Source: Andrena cerasifolii
Taxonomy: Eukaryota > Arthropoda > Insecta > Hymenoptera > Andrenidae
NCBI RefSeq assembly: GCF_050908995.1
Contig: NC_135121.1
Coordinates: forward strand, 15,748,001 to 15,812,000
Length of the DNA: 64,000 nucleotides
Direction: 5' to 3'
Shown: piece by piece, positions 11,517 to 25,060 of the stretch
Layout: every line of letters starts with the position of its first letter
Position numbering within the stretch: position 1 is the first letter of the stretch
Notes under the pieces: generated by a model
What the model was told of the DNA's origin: nothing
The model's input: only the letters and a program-made list of their open reading frames with translations
Database searches by the model: none
Made by a program: the position numbers and the translations under genes

Positions 11517-14500
11517 ACTAATTCATTCATTTTGTCGAACACATTTTGCTCCATTTCCTAATATCTATTTCGACTGTAGGTACTTACAAATCTCTTGTTC
11601 TGATGTTGTTCGATTTGAAAGGGTCTAATAGAGCTTTTATTAGAGTTCGAAGGATATTTGATTAAAAATTTTCTAGGACAGTATTAATGAATCAGGAATT
11701 TCAGGGATATCTTTTTGCTGCATGTACCTCCAGCGTTTACCCCCTCTCCCCATCCCCCCAGTGAACTGTGGCCAATTAATCCTCACTTGTTAGCAATCCC
11801 CTTACGCAATTGGGTGGACCAACGAATCCACGATTCGTGTAATTGCGAGATCACGATGGAAAATTTTATTCGTACCCCGTTATTAACCGATTGTGACAAC
11901 GACCGTACATACGACAGTGAATGGCCAGCTCGGTTCGTGCGTGCGCGTGTCTGGTCACAGACTCGCCAGCCCGTGTGCAAATAACCAGCGCGATACGTCA
12001 AAGCACAGTGCGAGTTATAAATTCGAATTGCGAGGGCACGACAAAACGGGCAGCGCGCCATTTGTAGATTGAATTGCTGATATTAGCGAAAAATTCATTA
12101 AACACGCGGGATTTATAGATTATATACCCGCGCGCATTATATGGCGTGCGCGCGCGTTTCAGCTTTTGAATTCCGAGCGAGATAAAGGCCTCTTCGAGCT
12201 ACCTATTCCGATTGTTTAATCTTTATTGCCAGGAAACTCCTGATCGTAAATATCGTTATTTAATGGTAGACCGACGGGACCATATTGATCAATATAAACG
12301 ATTTATCGGCCCCCTATAAAACAGATCTTACGCCGCGCGTTATTTCGGCGAAGTGAATATCGACGTTGGAATAGTTCTGATAAAACACGTAAATTGGGCT
12401 ACTCCGTTTGCGTGACATTTTCGACGAATGCGAAGCGAAGCATCCGAATATCGATAATTAAGTATTTGATACGTCAGTGCAAATCGTTGGTAACACATAC
12501 TTAGTTTAGTGGAAGATTCATCTATCCTTTTCTCAATCTTACAATTCCACTAATGAATGAGCTTTCTTTTTGGAATTGAAGAAATGTGTTTATGTCAGTT
12601 TGTACTACTATGGTGTTTTTTGAATGTTTTACCGTGGAGGAAACTATGTTGGTTAATAACACAATAACAACGACAGTATAATAAAAATTTGAAGCTTTAA
12701 CACCTGCACCGAATTTTATAAATATTCCGCACAACGCTGCAGTCAAACGAACTCCAAATTTTTAGCCATTTTTTTTCTAACATGCGATATGAATTATATA
12801 TATTCGATACCTAAATGACCGTAAATCTGTATCGTCAAATGCTGATGGTCTCCGTGAAATAAGTACCGCTTTTCCACCAACACATTATCATTGCAGCGTA
12901 CAAAATATTGCAGATTAATCTTCTAAATAAATAGTAGTAGCGTCTCTCACAGTTTAAATTCATCTATTCCCTTAGTTAAACTCGTATAAATTACAATGTT
13001 TGCTATATAACGCGTAACGCCACCAAAATCAAATACGCTTACTTTCCAGAGCTGGTTTCCAAATCGAATACTAATGAAATTCATCGGTGCCTTCATGACA
13101 CAGATTGGCCAGCTTGTCGACCGCCCCGATACACAGGCCACTAGCAAACTGAACGATACGACAGCGTGCACAATTACACTCGCCTGATAATTGCCACCGC
13201 GCAGTTCTTTCGTTTAATTACCTGCGCCCATCTAATTCCCCGTGAATTATTTCCGAGTTAAGTGTGAGCGCTTAGTCTTCAACGCGCACGCACCCTCTCG
13301 AGCCTCATCTAAGCTTAATAGGACAAGATCACTAATAGATAAGATCGGCCAGGCGTCTGCTAACGGGCACCGTATAAGTCTGCCATGCTGCCTGAGATTT
13401 CGAGCCCCGAGTCACGTTCCTTAATTGTTTTAGCGCAATCAGTTACAGTTCGTCGGCTGGTAATTACACGAGGCGCTACGACCAGAGGGGCGTCGCTTTT
13501 AGCGAAACTGGCAACCCTTTTTACTAAGAAAGCTGTCTCCTACTTGGCTGGCACTCTAAGAAACGATGACATCCGTCCTCGGCGACCCTGGAGGCGCGTA
13601 CCGCCGCGCCATGATGAGTAAACATCCATTATCCCGGTGGAATCGAAGAGGGAGCTGTCGGGGGTGGAGGGTGACCGGTCCCTGACGATTTGGCCATTTC
13701 AAAGGGAAGAGAAATCGATCCTGGTGACCTTTGCCCACCTTCTTGGGGTAGAAGGTGAACGCCTCCCTCTCACCCCCTCCCCCATGACTGGTCGCTTCCT
13801 CTACAGATATCGGGAAAAGATATTACGATCTCTCGATTGGGTACGATTGGCCTTTTCACGAGACACTCTATTCGTTCTGGATCAAGAGGGGTTGGGGATG
13901 ATTTAAGGTTAATTTCCAAGGGATTACGTCTGGCCTCTCCCTTCTTCTCATTAGACCCTTCTTTCTCTGAATACCTTCTGGATATTTGCCTGCGACGCTT
14001 ATATTGTGCGCGATCGCGAGCACAGCCCTCCGGGTAAGGGGAATAGGAGCGGGAAGGTGCGCTGGATTTGTTGTAATATTAAATTTTTAATAAGCATTCA
14101 GCGCCGTCAAAATTTTTCCAGCAGAAACGGGGCGGGCCTGTGAAAAGGAACGGCTGGTAAATGAAGCGACGAGTTTTGTGAGAAATTTCATTTCAGAGGC
14201 ACGGGCGTCGTGTAATTATGACTGTTAATTAAGGGAATAACAGTTGGACGTTTAATACCGTGGCAAGTTTAGGTATTGAGTCCAAGGGTATATATACCTA
14301 CCTGCTCGAGAAGAAGTTGATTTTTTCAATAATCAAACGAAACTCCTCTATGAACTGGTAGCTCCGCGTGCTCCTCAAGCGCCTACAACTGTACTTTGGC
14401 GCACACATATTTACATAGAATTCAAAAGTCAATTCTCCCGAATACGAAGCGCGATATTAAAAAATGTTATTCTATATTTTCCTGTTACTCTGTCCTGTAG

Positions 14501-16961
14501 AATCAGCCCCCGAAGAATTTACCACCCGTAGCGAAACACCCTGCACAGTAAGAAGCCCGGGCGACGCCGGGGACTTCAACTCTAGTATTCTTATAAAATT
14601 AATCTCAGAGAAACCTCGCTGCTTATGAGACTAGTCAATCCCCCCTGTTTACTGCAATGAACAAACGTCTGCACGCGCCAGCATTGGAATCGTGAGATCC
14701 GAGTCGGTAACTGATAAGCGTTTAACGGGTATCAGCGTACTCTGAATCCGGGCAATAACGTTACCGAGCTTTAAGCTCCGCAGCGAGGCCTGGTCTGCTC
14801 CGAATTTACGGGCTGGGAAAGTTTAGCCAGATACACGAATCGGAAGTTGATCGTCGGAAGTTACCTCAGAGGCGACACTATCGGCACGTAACCGAGTCTA
14901 GTATCATCTCGCCAGGACGAGAGGAGCCGTTCCACGATAGGGGGAGACCGTCGGGGGTGTGTGCGGCAGGGGTTAAAAGCTGAGTACTCAAGACGTCATT
15001 TAGTTGGACATTCCTCTCAAGGTCTTAGGGTCCTGCCGTCTCGCCGTGTATCTCTTCCGCTTCGAGGCATCGCGTCACGATAACCCCGGCGTGCCAGCAA
15101 CTGCGAGAAGTTTCATTTCAGGATTACGAGCACTCGCCTCGTGCCACCGAAGCCGACGGTCGGTCGATTCGCAGTCCGGAGACCCCGTATTACAAGACGA
15201 GACGGGCATCGTAATGAGGAATGAGAATTGCAGGTCCGAGGAACCATGCCGCGGTACGCCGCAAAGCTCTGCCCTGTCGCAACGTTATTTCTCCACCCGC
15301 TGCAATCACCAGCCCGTTTCAATTCTTAGGGCAGGGGCAACCTTTGCGAGCCGGGCCGTTGTCGCGCTGCTTTTCACCTTCTTCGCTCCTCTCGACCTAT
15401 CGCGAATGTTCATTTCGAATTGAGCGTGCCGGTATTCGCGTGCGAACATTCGGCGTTAAACGCGTCCTGGACAATATATTCGGTGTGCGCGTTCAAAAAC
15501 GCGGGCGTGGGTGTTTGTGCTCGGGCACGACTATGTATTCGGAATGCGAGTGGAATAGTGAAGGTTCGGACTACAGTCGGTAAATTAGCAGACGCGAGGG
15601 CGTACGAATATTCTCGGTTAATATACGAGGGGTGTAGAAGGCACGAATAACGAATATTGTCGTTGGCGAACAAATGTGCGAAGACTGTGTTAAATAAATA
15701 TTCGCGGAAGTAGAGGAATATCAGGTGACGCACATATGGAGCTGGTGGATGATGGCTTCATGATTGAAATATTCTGGTGATAAATATGGAATAAAATAAA
15801 CGTCTCGATATTTACGCGATATGCTTTATAATAAAAGTAATACGATGCATTGTTTAAAGTTGAAGTATCTATGCGCGCAGTAAGCTAATCCTAATGAATA
15901 AACGTTTGAAATAACTGAGAACACGTTCGTTTATGTATAATTCTAGCAAAAGCTGTGGCTTTCCACAATTCGCTAAAAATAAAACTCTTAGATATTTTCT
16001 TTGCATTAAAATACCTGAATCCGTCTGCTAAGAAGATTCAACGTCACGAATAACCAAGATATCCCACTCAACGGATCACAAAGTTCACTTGTGATAAGTC
16101 TCCACTAGGTACAATACGCCAAAACGTGTGCTGCGAAATAAAATGAAAAGGAGCCGCAATGTATTCGCAATCGGTAATGTTTCGCCCACTACGTCTGTGC
16201 AATAAAAAGGGGTTTAGGCGATGTTTGACGTATGTAAGTATCCTCTCGCGTGCGACACGAGAGAAGCTCGTTGCTGTCACCATAACAATCGGCTATAAAG
16301 ATAGCCAGGGAGTGGGTACACCTTGAAATGTGCTTAATATTAATACAGGTCCGGGCTCGTTTGCAGAACGCCGCGCCGTGTCACAGAAATTCGCCAGGGT
16401 ATTACCTACTACGGCACAGTTGGCCCGCGAAACGTTGAAATAAACGCGATACTGGTGTAACCCGTAATAGATGACGGAGACACCGCAAAAAGCATAATGG
16501 CAGCGCGAAGAGGCGTTATTCGCAAGATGGTTATTTCGACTCCTTTTGTGACACGGCCCGGTAAGGACAGAGATCGTTGATTGCGGTTCAGAGCCATTCA
16601 ACTCTGACATTTATCGTTGCACGATCGCCTACCAAATCGAAATGCGCTTCGCTCCGCCCTTCGTAATAAACGCACTGCTTCTACGGGGTGTGCACGAATT
16701 CTAGGTATATATAAACACTATATTGTACTGGCGAAAATGAAGAGAAAAGTACTGATAAAGATATGTTCGAGAATCAACTGTAACCGAGTTACAAGCTATT
16801 TCTGTTGTGAGTGTTTGAATATTAATCAATCAGACACTTGTCCACATCAATCAATCTCATCTCTTCATTCTAAACATGTGAAAGTTTCGAAGCTTCAGTT
16901 GATATGTGTGCTTCTGTACGTGATTGAATGTTGTATTGTATCATTTAGTATCACAATGACA
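11517..16961. other. Long non-coding stretch with GC-rich patches
   Basis: No gene recognised. GC- and CpG-rich stretches at about 13.1-14.1 kb and 14.7-15.6 kb carry overlapping frames of up to 139 codons (15004-15423) on both strands. None has a domain and none continues through plausible splice sites. AT-richer DNA with no repeat structure lies around 12.4-12.9 kb and 15.8-16.1 kb. Confidence 0.4.
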
Positions 16962-17072
16962 GGTGGGTCATTCTGCATCAAATCGATCAATATTTGCACT
17001 TGATGGCAGGGGTTTTGATGTAATTGAAATTTGATGTAGTCTATGTGAAATTAGAGGAGGGGAGGTTATGCT
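16962..17072 (-). repeat. Dispersed repeat family P, copy 2
   Basis: In reverse complement this segment reads TAATTTCACATAGACTAC, then TTTCAATTACATCA, CATCAAGTGCAAA, TGATCGATTTGATG and GAATGACCC. These match, in the same order, the blocks of copy 1 (677-790). The TGATCGATTT block and the GAATG end are the best-kept parts. No target-site duplication is evident. Confidence 0.7.
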
Positions 17073-18214
17073 ATCATATTGCTGGCTTTGATTTTGTTTG
17101 AAAAGTAACTGCTATTAAAGTTTACCTACATTTTCTGCACGGGCAAGGAGCCAATAAGATGAAAATATTATACAGAGGCGCAGAAACACCTAAATCTGAT
17201 TTTAGAGAGGAATAAATAAAAAACTAAAATTTTCTAGATTATCCAGGCTTATATCAGGAAATTTGTTAAATTATGCGTTCAGATCAATATAGAGCATATC
17301 CTGTGATGAGTAAAAGTTTATTAATATTCTTGTATAGACACAGTGAACCTGCAACACAAATATGTGAACACCCTGTACATTGAGAAAAATATCAGGTTTC
17401 AGAATAATTGATCTGATTGGATGGGTATGATTCACTCTCACGTCAATCGTGTTCAAACATAATTCCACGATTGTCGGATTCCGTGAAATTGACGGCGGCA
17501 TTGTGGTATTTTACCTTGAGCCTCGGTAGGATTCAGTGTTTTTTATTCCAGCAAAATAAAATTAACCACCTTCCAAAAGAAAAACTGTATAGGTATACCT
17601 AGGACTAGAATACGAATTACAGTTGAATACGTTGTAACAGTAACTTAACTTTGCTTCCTTCCTCAAATATTTACATATATACGTTTGCACATAGACAAAC
17701 CAAATTTTTACCTGAGTTTTCTCGAAAGAATTTAAACAATCCACCCCATACATTTAATACATAATTGAAGAGAGCTTGTAAAAAACACTGTATGTGCCAA
17801 AAATCAAAATCTATACTATAGTATTATCATTGCCACGTACAGAATATTTTTCAATCAAATTTTTTTTTAATTTTTGCACTTACAGTGTTTTCTACGAGGA
17901 CTGTTCAATTGTACATACCGTGCACTAACTATACTCCAAATTCAGTAAAATCAGTGACTCAAACTTCGTACACACCCTTAATAAGTGCTGCACGGTGACA
18001 AGGCAGTCTCAATAATTTCTTAATCGTCAACCTAACGCAGCAACTTGACGAATTACCTTGAAACTCAACTTCTACTACAATAACCACAATGTGGATAAAA
18101 TTTCAAACAGGTCTATGTGATAAGCCATATACATATAGCCAATCGATCGTTTGCATCCACATGGAACGTAGTATCGGTGTCACGCATTATTTGAAATCTT
18201 AAAATTACTTTCTT
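17073..18214. other. AT-rich non-coding DNA
   Basis: AT-rich, with frequent stops in all frames. Only frames of 60-76 codons occur, without known motifs. No repeat boundary or RNA gene was recognised. Confidence 0.4.
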
Positions 18215-18360
18215 CCTTGAATCTCGCGCGAACTTCCGGAATGACTTAGGTATGCATCGTTCCGTAATATTTCCATGTTGCGACTAACACGCTGCTCCAT
18301 TGGCGAAAATGAATTACTCTATTCGTGTATACCTTACGCTGGAGAAGCCCGAACGCAATA
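18215..18360 (+). repeat. Diverged triplicated block, copy 1
   Basis: First of three diverged copies of a segment of about 140 bp (others 18963-19110 and 20185-20330). Shared blocks are CTTGAATCTCGCGCGAACTT near the start, TATGCATCGTTCCGTAATAT, CCATGTTGCGACTAACACG, and a weaker tail containing CGTGTAT. Substitutions outnumber gaps in the core. The copies stand in the same orientation about 745 and 1225 bp apart. Confidence 0.65.
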
Positions 18361-18429
18361 GTGTACAATTTAAGAAATTGGTATTTAAAGCATGAATCGA
18401 AGTCAGTGACTCATATAATAGTTACTAAC

Positions 18430-18690
18430 GTACAAATTCAGCCAAGAACTGATCCAATGTACCTCTGAATTATATTGGAACTGTAGTAAAACGTAATAAG
18501 AATTGGAGCTGCTACTGGGTCGAACCTTACTCAATTACCAGAATTAGTAATAAAGGGGACCTAAACCAGAAGAAGAAATCGGGACTATACTTGGAGTCGA
18601 CTAAAGTCAAATTGAAACTGAAGTTTTAAGGATTTGGGGCGCACTGGAGTGGGGGGTTACATATATTTTACGATGTATATATAGCAAAAA
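18430..18690 (+). repeat. Diverged repeat pair Q, copy 1
   Basis: The segment is built of recurring GAATTGGAGCTGC, AACCAGA, GTCGACTAAA and GAAACTGAA words and ends in GGGGGTTACATATATTTT. A second copy at about 24720-25020 keeps the same order (GAATTAGAGCTGC, GAACCAG, GTCGACTGAA) and ends GGGGTTATAGGTATATTTT. I infer a degenerate dispersed repeat. The match is loose and partly driven by simple CTGAA-type words. Confidence 0.45.
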
Positions 18691-18962
18691 ATATCGTCGC
18701 GGTAGGTTTATTGTTAAGAAATCACATACGTAGGTATTTTTAGTATACAAATGAAAAACTATTCAGGATTGTTCGTGTGACATAGAAATCCAGAGGGTAA
18801 AACGATGCGAATCAGAAGCACATATTTAACTACCCTACTGAATATAATCTCTTCCACTGATACTTATAAGAGAAATCACTGTCGCACCGTTCACAGCCCA
18901 CATGTCCATTCAGAAATGTCCCAAAGTCAATACTCGAGGCTGGTTAATTCTAGACACTTATG

Positions 18963-19110
18963 TTCCTGAATCTTATACGAACTTCTGCAATGACTTATGC
19001 ATCGTCCGGTAATGCTTCCATGTTGCGGCTGACACGCCGTTCCATTGTAGGAATGCATTACCTGTGTCGTATATCACTCACTCGCCGAGGATGTTCGAAC
19101 GTATTGGCGT
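18963..19110 (+). repeat. Diverged triplicated block, copy 2
   Basis: It has the same block order as copy 1 (18215-18360): CTGAATCTTATACGAACTT, TTATGCATCGTCCGGTAATG, CCATGTTGCGGCTGACACG, then CGTTCCATTG. It is the best-matching partner of copy 1. A chance open frame over this copy and one over copy 3 give similar short peptides (around LRLTRR) because the DNA is related. I see no independent sign of translation. Confidence 0.65.
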
Positions 19111-20184
19111 TTGAGAAACCGCGGACGATATTGTCTGCAACGTAAATTTCCCATGTCGGAACGGAATTTAGATGTCAATGGAGCACGGTAGCTATATGCC
19201 GGCGAGAACCCAGCAACGGCGCTAACAGCAGCTCCCCTTTCGGACCAATCAAACTTTGACTTCCACACCGATACACCCCTGTGTTACGAGAAATGTTCCT
19301 TGGGTACCTCCGAATAACATTATTACAGATGAAAAGCTGAAATGTCTTAAAATCTGTAAATGTCGTTACTGACTTGTCTAGACGCCCAAATGAAATTTGC
19401 CTATCATCACACATTCCGTGTAGTCTGTATAAGGAATTAGATATCCCGGTAAATCGCGAGAAATACCTTCTAATATTTACCGGTAATTTGATAAATTACG
19501 TATATCAATATAGCGCATATATGTGTTCATTAATTCCGCCGACATCTACTATGTTATCAGTGAAAAAAATCTTTAATTATTAATAAAGACGACAACCGAA
19601 GTATCTCACGAAAAAGTAACTCTGATCCAAAAAAACGAACTTAAAATCTGAATCAAGTCATCAGAAAAATTACCGATAATTGAAAAAGTCGGTAAATTTG
19701 CAATCTCTAGTCTGTACTTCGAAACTGTAATTGCTTATAATATCATGAATAATCAAGATTTATTCCAGCAGCCTCGATTAGAGATAATGTATCGTTACTT
19801 AACACCTGCCACCCTAAACATGATGCGCCGCGATCAGTTTTAAAATCAGCCTGCCACACTGCAATATACATTTTGCATGCATTGCTCTGTTATCATTACA
19901 ATTAGGTACTACTCCGCGTCGTGAAATCGTTGCGTTGCAGCCTTAGGAAGCTACAAGGACTACAACACGTGACGGCCGTGTGACGTCTCGGGCGCCTCGA
20001 TATCCATGTTAATGAGGTATTACATACCCCGGCGTGTACCTTGAATCGCATATGAGACGTCAGCTGATAGAGAATTGCATAAATGGGATGCATCGCTCGA
20101 GGCAGGTTTTACGGGGCGCCGCAGCTGCGGCTCCCTCGTTACACCAATTCCACGCTGAAACTTTCCAACGCCGCGATTTAAGCC

Positions 20185-20330
20185 TATGCTCGATAGTTTC
20201 TCCAGCGGGCGCCTTCTTCGAGGGATGATTTATGCATCGTTGGCGAATATATCGACATTGCGCCTAACACGTCGCTACGGTACCCAAATATATTACCCCC
20301 ATCATACATCACCTGGCGGTAGATATAGTG
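20185..20330 (+). repeat. Diverged triplicated block, copy 3
   Basis: The most diverged copy of the triplicated block. The core TTTATGCATCGTTGGCGAAT, GACATTGCGCCTAACACGTC and the ATCATACATCAC tail align with copies 1 and 2. The left edge is unclear. Confidence 0.55.
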
Positions 20331-22094
20331 CCGCGGATCCGTGCGCGTTGCCCACACTTACGTGCACGACGATATACGAGCTCTAATAGTACCGGAAAAA
20401 ATATGATCAATCTCGCGAATCCATCTCCCTTTCGCTGGAAATTATTTGGCCAATTCGGGTGGATATTTCTCGCCGGAACTTTGGTGGAACTATGATTTTC
20501 CGTAATCACTATTCGAGGAGTTCGATACACAATTGGTGTAGCTAAGAAAGAGGGTATTAACTTCGGAATATTTTATTTAATCAAGTATAATGTTTTGTTG
20601 ATTTAACTTGTTCTTCTTTAATGCTGTGCTCTTTAATGCTGAAGTGTTGCTGAGTAAAATTTGATTGAAATTTTTTTAAATATTTGGGAGTTATGCCGAG
20701 GGGTGGCGCGTGCTTGTGTATTTAGATCTTGGTTAGCTTAACATTGCGCGACTTCGTTGATTAACTATCAAGATATCAAAGTAATAGTTTGAGAATGTAT
20801 TGCAGAGATATGGTTTAAAAAACTGCAAGATGAATCGATTTTTTCAACATGTAACTATATAAACGAGTAAAAACGTTTTAAACTACAATTTATATGTGTA
20901 AAACTCTTTAGCCAACCGTAAGATGAACATTTCTCTTTAATCTCACATTTCTCAACCCATGTATGCACCTGCCGAATCTCTGAACAATCCATTTAAATTA
21001 CAGCACCCTCTATAAAAATATGAATATGGTCGGTGCTGTGTCCCGTGACCATCCACGGTATGTTACGCTAGATACAGAATAGATTTATCCGAAACGAAGG
21101 GCACGAGGAAAGGAACACGACCTTTCTCACGAACGGTTGTTTATTCTCCCTTTAGCACCCATTAAAGTTAAGAAACCCCGAAAAGGCTAATCAAGCTTAA
21201 ATCAACCACCGTTCATTTCCCTTGCAGGGGACAGGAATAAATTCAAAGGGCAAAGAATCTTCTCGTTCCCATTTCCATTAACAATTATAATGAAACTCCT
21301 ATATGAAAGGATCGGCTGCAACAGCTTGGAGGGGATCGTTAAATCGATAACATCGAGCGTCGAACGCGGCAGAATGATCCTCCAAGTACCGATAAAAGTG
21401 TGTCTCCTGTCCAGCCTCTTCGAACAGGACGTATAAAAATCCAGCTTCCCATTCGAATTGAATAAATCTGTCGCGGAAGGAATATAAAGCCTGCACGACC
21501 GTGGACCTCCGGGGTAGAATCTCCCGGTCCTCGAAACTTTCTCATCGTCATTCGCTGACTTCGACAGCCCGTGTTCCTGAATCGATTTCATTGTATCGGG
21601 TATCGTATATCCGTTAATTGAGTATGACCGTGATATATGGCTCGTAAGGAGTATTTAAGGTTTCCTCTGAAGAGATACGAACGTTCATGGAATGACACCG
21701 GTGTGGAATTCGTGTTGCAGTAATCAGTTTTTCATCAACACGTTGAATAAGCTGGAAATTTTCTAATGACCGAATAAAAGATATTTTAAACTTTTAAAAA
21801 TATTTACACTGAATGTTAAATGTTTGTCTATCGAAGTATATGTAATTAAGGGGAAGTTCCGGCCTAAAAATCGATTTTTTTAATTCATTTCTCGAATGTT
21901 CAACCTTTTAGGGATTTGTGTTTAAAAGGATTTGTTAAAATTCGTAAAATTCCCGAGGTTATCGGCATTTGAGTAGCGGCAAATGCATGGGTAACACCCG
22001 GCCACTAGGCACTCACGTAAAACTTTAAACGCGTTTTTCTTGAAACAGTGTTCTCAAAATCGGTGAAACATGTATCATGTAAAAACTAGAAAAT
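20331..22094. other. Non-coding DNA with possible left end of a TTAA element
   Basis: No gene recognised. Several minus-strand frames at 21202-21591 (up to 129 codons) overlap in different frames and carry no known domain. At 21846 TTAA is followed by GGGGAAGTTCCGGCC and, a little later, ATCGATTTTTTT. This resembles the outer end of the TTAA-bounded element at 28988-29624, but no matching right end was found, so it is not called as an element. Confidence 0.35.
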
Positions 22095-22430
22095 AAAAAA
22101 TTTATGTTAAACGATTTTATTCAAAATGTAGTAAAAACTAAATTAAAATGCACTAAAAACTAAAAAATAATTCTTTTCTTGTACTTCAATTTTGATGGTG
22201 TTAATATCACTTTAAATGAAATCGTGGGGCAGGATATTTCATAACAGGATATGAATCACTTTAATACTTCAACTTCTGGTTGCACATGGTGCCCCACGAT
22301 TTTATTTAAAGTGATATTAACACCATCAAAATTGAAGTACAAGAAAATAATTATTTTTTTAGTTTTTAGTGCATTTTAATTTAGTTTTTACTACATTTTT
22401 AATAAAATCGTTTAACATAACAATTTTTTA
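22095..22430. repeat. Fold-back hairpin D, arms about 137 bp
   Basis: The left arm 22095-22231 and right arm 22290-22430 are near-perfect reverse complements, with a loop of about 60 bp. The inner ends GTGGGGCA / TGCCCCAC and the outer ends TATGTTAAACGATTTTAT / ATAAAATCGTTTAACATA match closely with only a few differences. The arms contain TGCACTAAAAACTAAAAAAT, close to TGCACTAAAAAGTAAAAAAT in the arms of element C at 49201. This links D to the fold-back family. Transcription would give a long double-stranded hairpin. Confidence 0.85.
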
Positions 22431-24699
22431 TGTATATTTTATATTTTTTATTTCAGACCAGTGGTTTAGGTGCTACAGGTTCCATCGATTTGGATTAATT
22501 TTTTGACGCCTCGACTTTAACGACTCTCCAGTGTCGCCTGCAACGATTAATTATTAAACAAAATATATATTTCTATAGTTTAAGACATCCTTAATACAGC
22601 CCATAAACTCCCATTAAATTATATGTAGTAGTTTCCCTCTAATTAGATTTCCTTAAATCGTACAATTTCTCTTAGGGAGAAATTGTAACTGGTTCAAAAT
22701 TTCAAACTGACTTTGTATCCCTACAGTTCAAAATAATTAAGCTTTTTCGTATCTGGGGGGTTAGCCGTCTATTCGTGTCGAATCGATCAAACATCTAAAA
22801 TTAAAAGATTCTTTATTAAAACATTGACTACTCGAATGACGTGGGTGATCTATCTTGGGCAGCGTATTAAAAAGACCGAGTTCTATTTTTAATTTAATGG
22901 TCGCACCGCTCTCATCACAACATGGATGTAATGTAATCTTTCGCGCCGGACGAACGAACACGTGAAATCCCTTTCTCTTTGACTACGGGAGCGATATTTT
23001 AATATGAAACCGAACCTTTAAAAAGGACATGAATGGGCGAGTACAGGAGTATGTAGGTATACCTCCATACGCTAGATCAATAGAAGTCTGCCCTGTCTCG
23101 GCCCTGGCAGCTTTCTATAAACTGCCTTCGTTATTTTTAATAATTCAACCGTGCCGTTATTATATTCCTCGAGAGAAATCATTGAACTCGTCATTACAAG
23201 TACATAGAACGTTGCACCTGGCATCAAGCAGTCGGAAATTTTAACCAGGGTTCAACCGTCTATCTTCCCTCTGAACTCTTACAACACAAGTGGTAAAAAT
23301 ATCTCTGTTACGTAAAGTCACAGACAAAGTTATCTAGCAGTCGTTTCAGATTGTTTATACAGGACGAAGAATTAAAACACATTTGCAGCAGTTTCTTATG
23401 TTCTTCTTTCGCGGAGGTATTGGAGAAAACAGAAATGTGTTGGGAACCGGAAGGTTTTCCAGAAGATAATGACGCGGTAACACGAGAGTCATGTTAACGC
23501 GGCAGATTCGCCCCATCGAGCGAAATAACTCCCACTCAATTTATCGTCCAACCCATTTATTACGTCTCATGTCGTAGGTGGAAGCGTACCGAAGTAAATT
23601 CACCATAAGGAAAGCATTTGCCACGGTGAAGAGGGGAATGTACTGGAAGATGAAGAAGTACGTGCTCGAAGCAAAGAATCTCTCGGGGAGTAAAGCTCAG
23701 GCTGTTCTTTCACCTGATGCTTCCCCCTTTCGCCTTTTTAACTTATTCTATGACTATTTTCAAATAAATTCTCTTCATTTCCCATGCCTGTTTTTGCCCG
23801 ACTTCCTGCTTTCGTGCCCTCGCATTTGGAACATAAATTGGTAGCACCTTAATTATTATCATGTAAGAGATGAATTATGTAACTGAATAGAACATCGATA
23901 TGGTGATATTATACGTGGTGTTTCTAAATTGTTAGACCAAGCTGTTTTCACCAGTATTAAAAGTAAAACCTGTCTTTAGTTTATTGTAGTTGAAAATTAT
24001 AAGACTCCAAAGTTTATTAGTAGGTATTTTAAGTATTTTATACAACTGAATGCGAAAAGAATGCGTTATCGTTATTATTACTGCCATCAACTTGTGCAAT
24101 AAATATTAATAATTTCGAATAACTACTAATGCACTTTGACTTTCGTGCTGGATTTCTCCGTCCCATTTACTAAATTCCTTAGAAAAACTAATACTATACA
24201 CGCATGTGGGCGACAACATTATGAATAGCCGTAACATTAATTTTGCGAAATGAGAAAGAAAAGAAGTCTTTGGATGTGTCAATTCCTCTTGAGATACTAA
24301 AGAAGTGGGTAGCTTTCAGGATTATATCTTCAGCCACCACTGCCTGGATCATTCTAATCTGCTCTGTCCACGATGGTTCGCCACAGAATGCAATTAACAT
24401 AAGTCCGATCGCAGATACGAAAAAGGTTAATAGGCAACCGCAGGTGGATGCGTTCGGTGGAATAAAAGAATGAGAATAGACTGCAAAAATTTCCTATTCA
24501 ACCAATGCACGAGAGAGATCGCAGTAAGATATCGAAGCAGAGTTTTGCAAATATAGTTGTACTCATTATGCAGGCCTGCATCTTAAAGGAGTAGCACAAG
24601 TCCCCTACTATTTTGTTGATGAAGACTGACATACCTTCAACATTCAAAGTTTATAACACAGCTTAAATATTGTATAAATGATGGAAGAATGGAATGAAT
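22431..24699. other. AT-rich non-coding DNA
   Basis: AT-rich with scattered frames of 66-88 codons and no conserved motif. Nothing that I recognise as an RNA gene, TIR or tandem array. Confidence 0.4.
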
Positions 24700-24719
24700 A
24701 ATTACTTCGTTTAAGGTAA

Positions 24720-25020
24720 AAAGTTGGCCAGAAACTGAACTGAAACTGCTCTGATTTAGATTTGAACTGGAATAAGGACTAAGTGTGAATTAGAGCTGCC
24801 GCTTCATTGAACCTGACACGGTACTGAATTAGAAATGAACTGCAACTGAACCAGAGTGAGGTTGAGACTGAATTTGTAGTCGACTGAAATTAAATCAATA
24901 CTGGAATCGTAATGTTTGGAACTGACCTCGAATGTTACGGTGTTAGGTTTTAGGGTCTTCTGAACCAGAATCGATGATGATAGATCAGACCAAGATTTAA
25001 GGGGTTATAGGTATATTTTT
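24720..25020 (+). repeat. Diverged repeat pair Q, copy 2
   Basis: Partner of the segment at 18430-18690. Words such as GAACTGAAACTG, GAATTAGAGCTGCCGC and GTAGTCGACTGAAATTAAAT recur in the same order, and the segment ends in GGGGTTATAGGTATATTTT just before the TA-flanked element at 25061. The similarity is loose. Confidence 0.45.
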
Positions 25021-25060
25021 TGTTTGTTGATTTTAGACAATCAGGTTCCGAATGGCTGTA

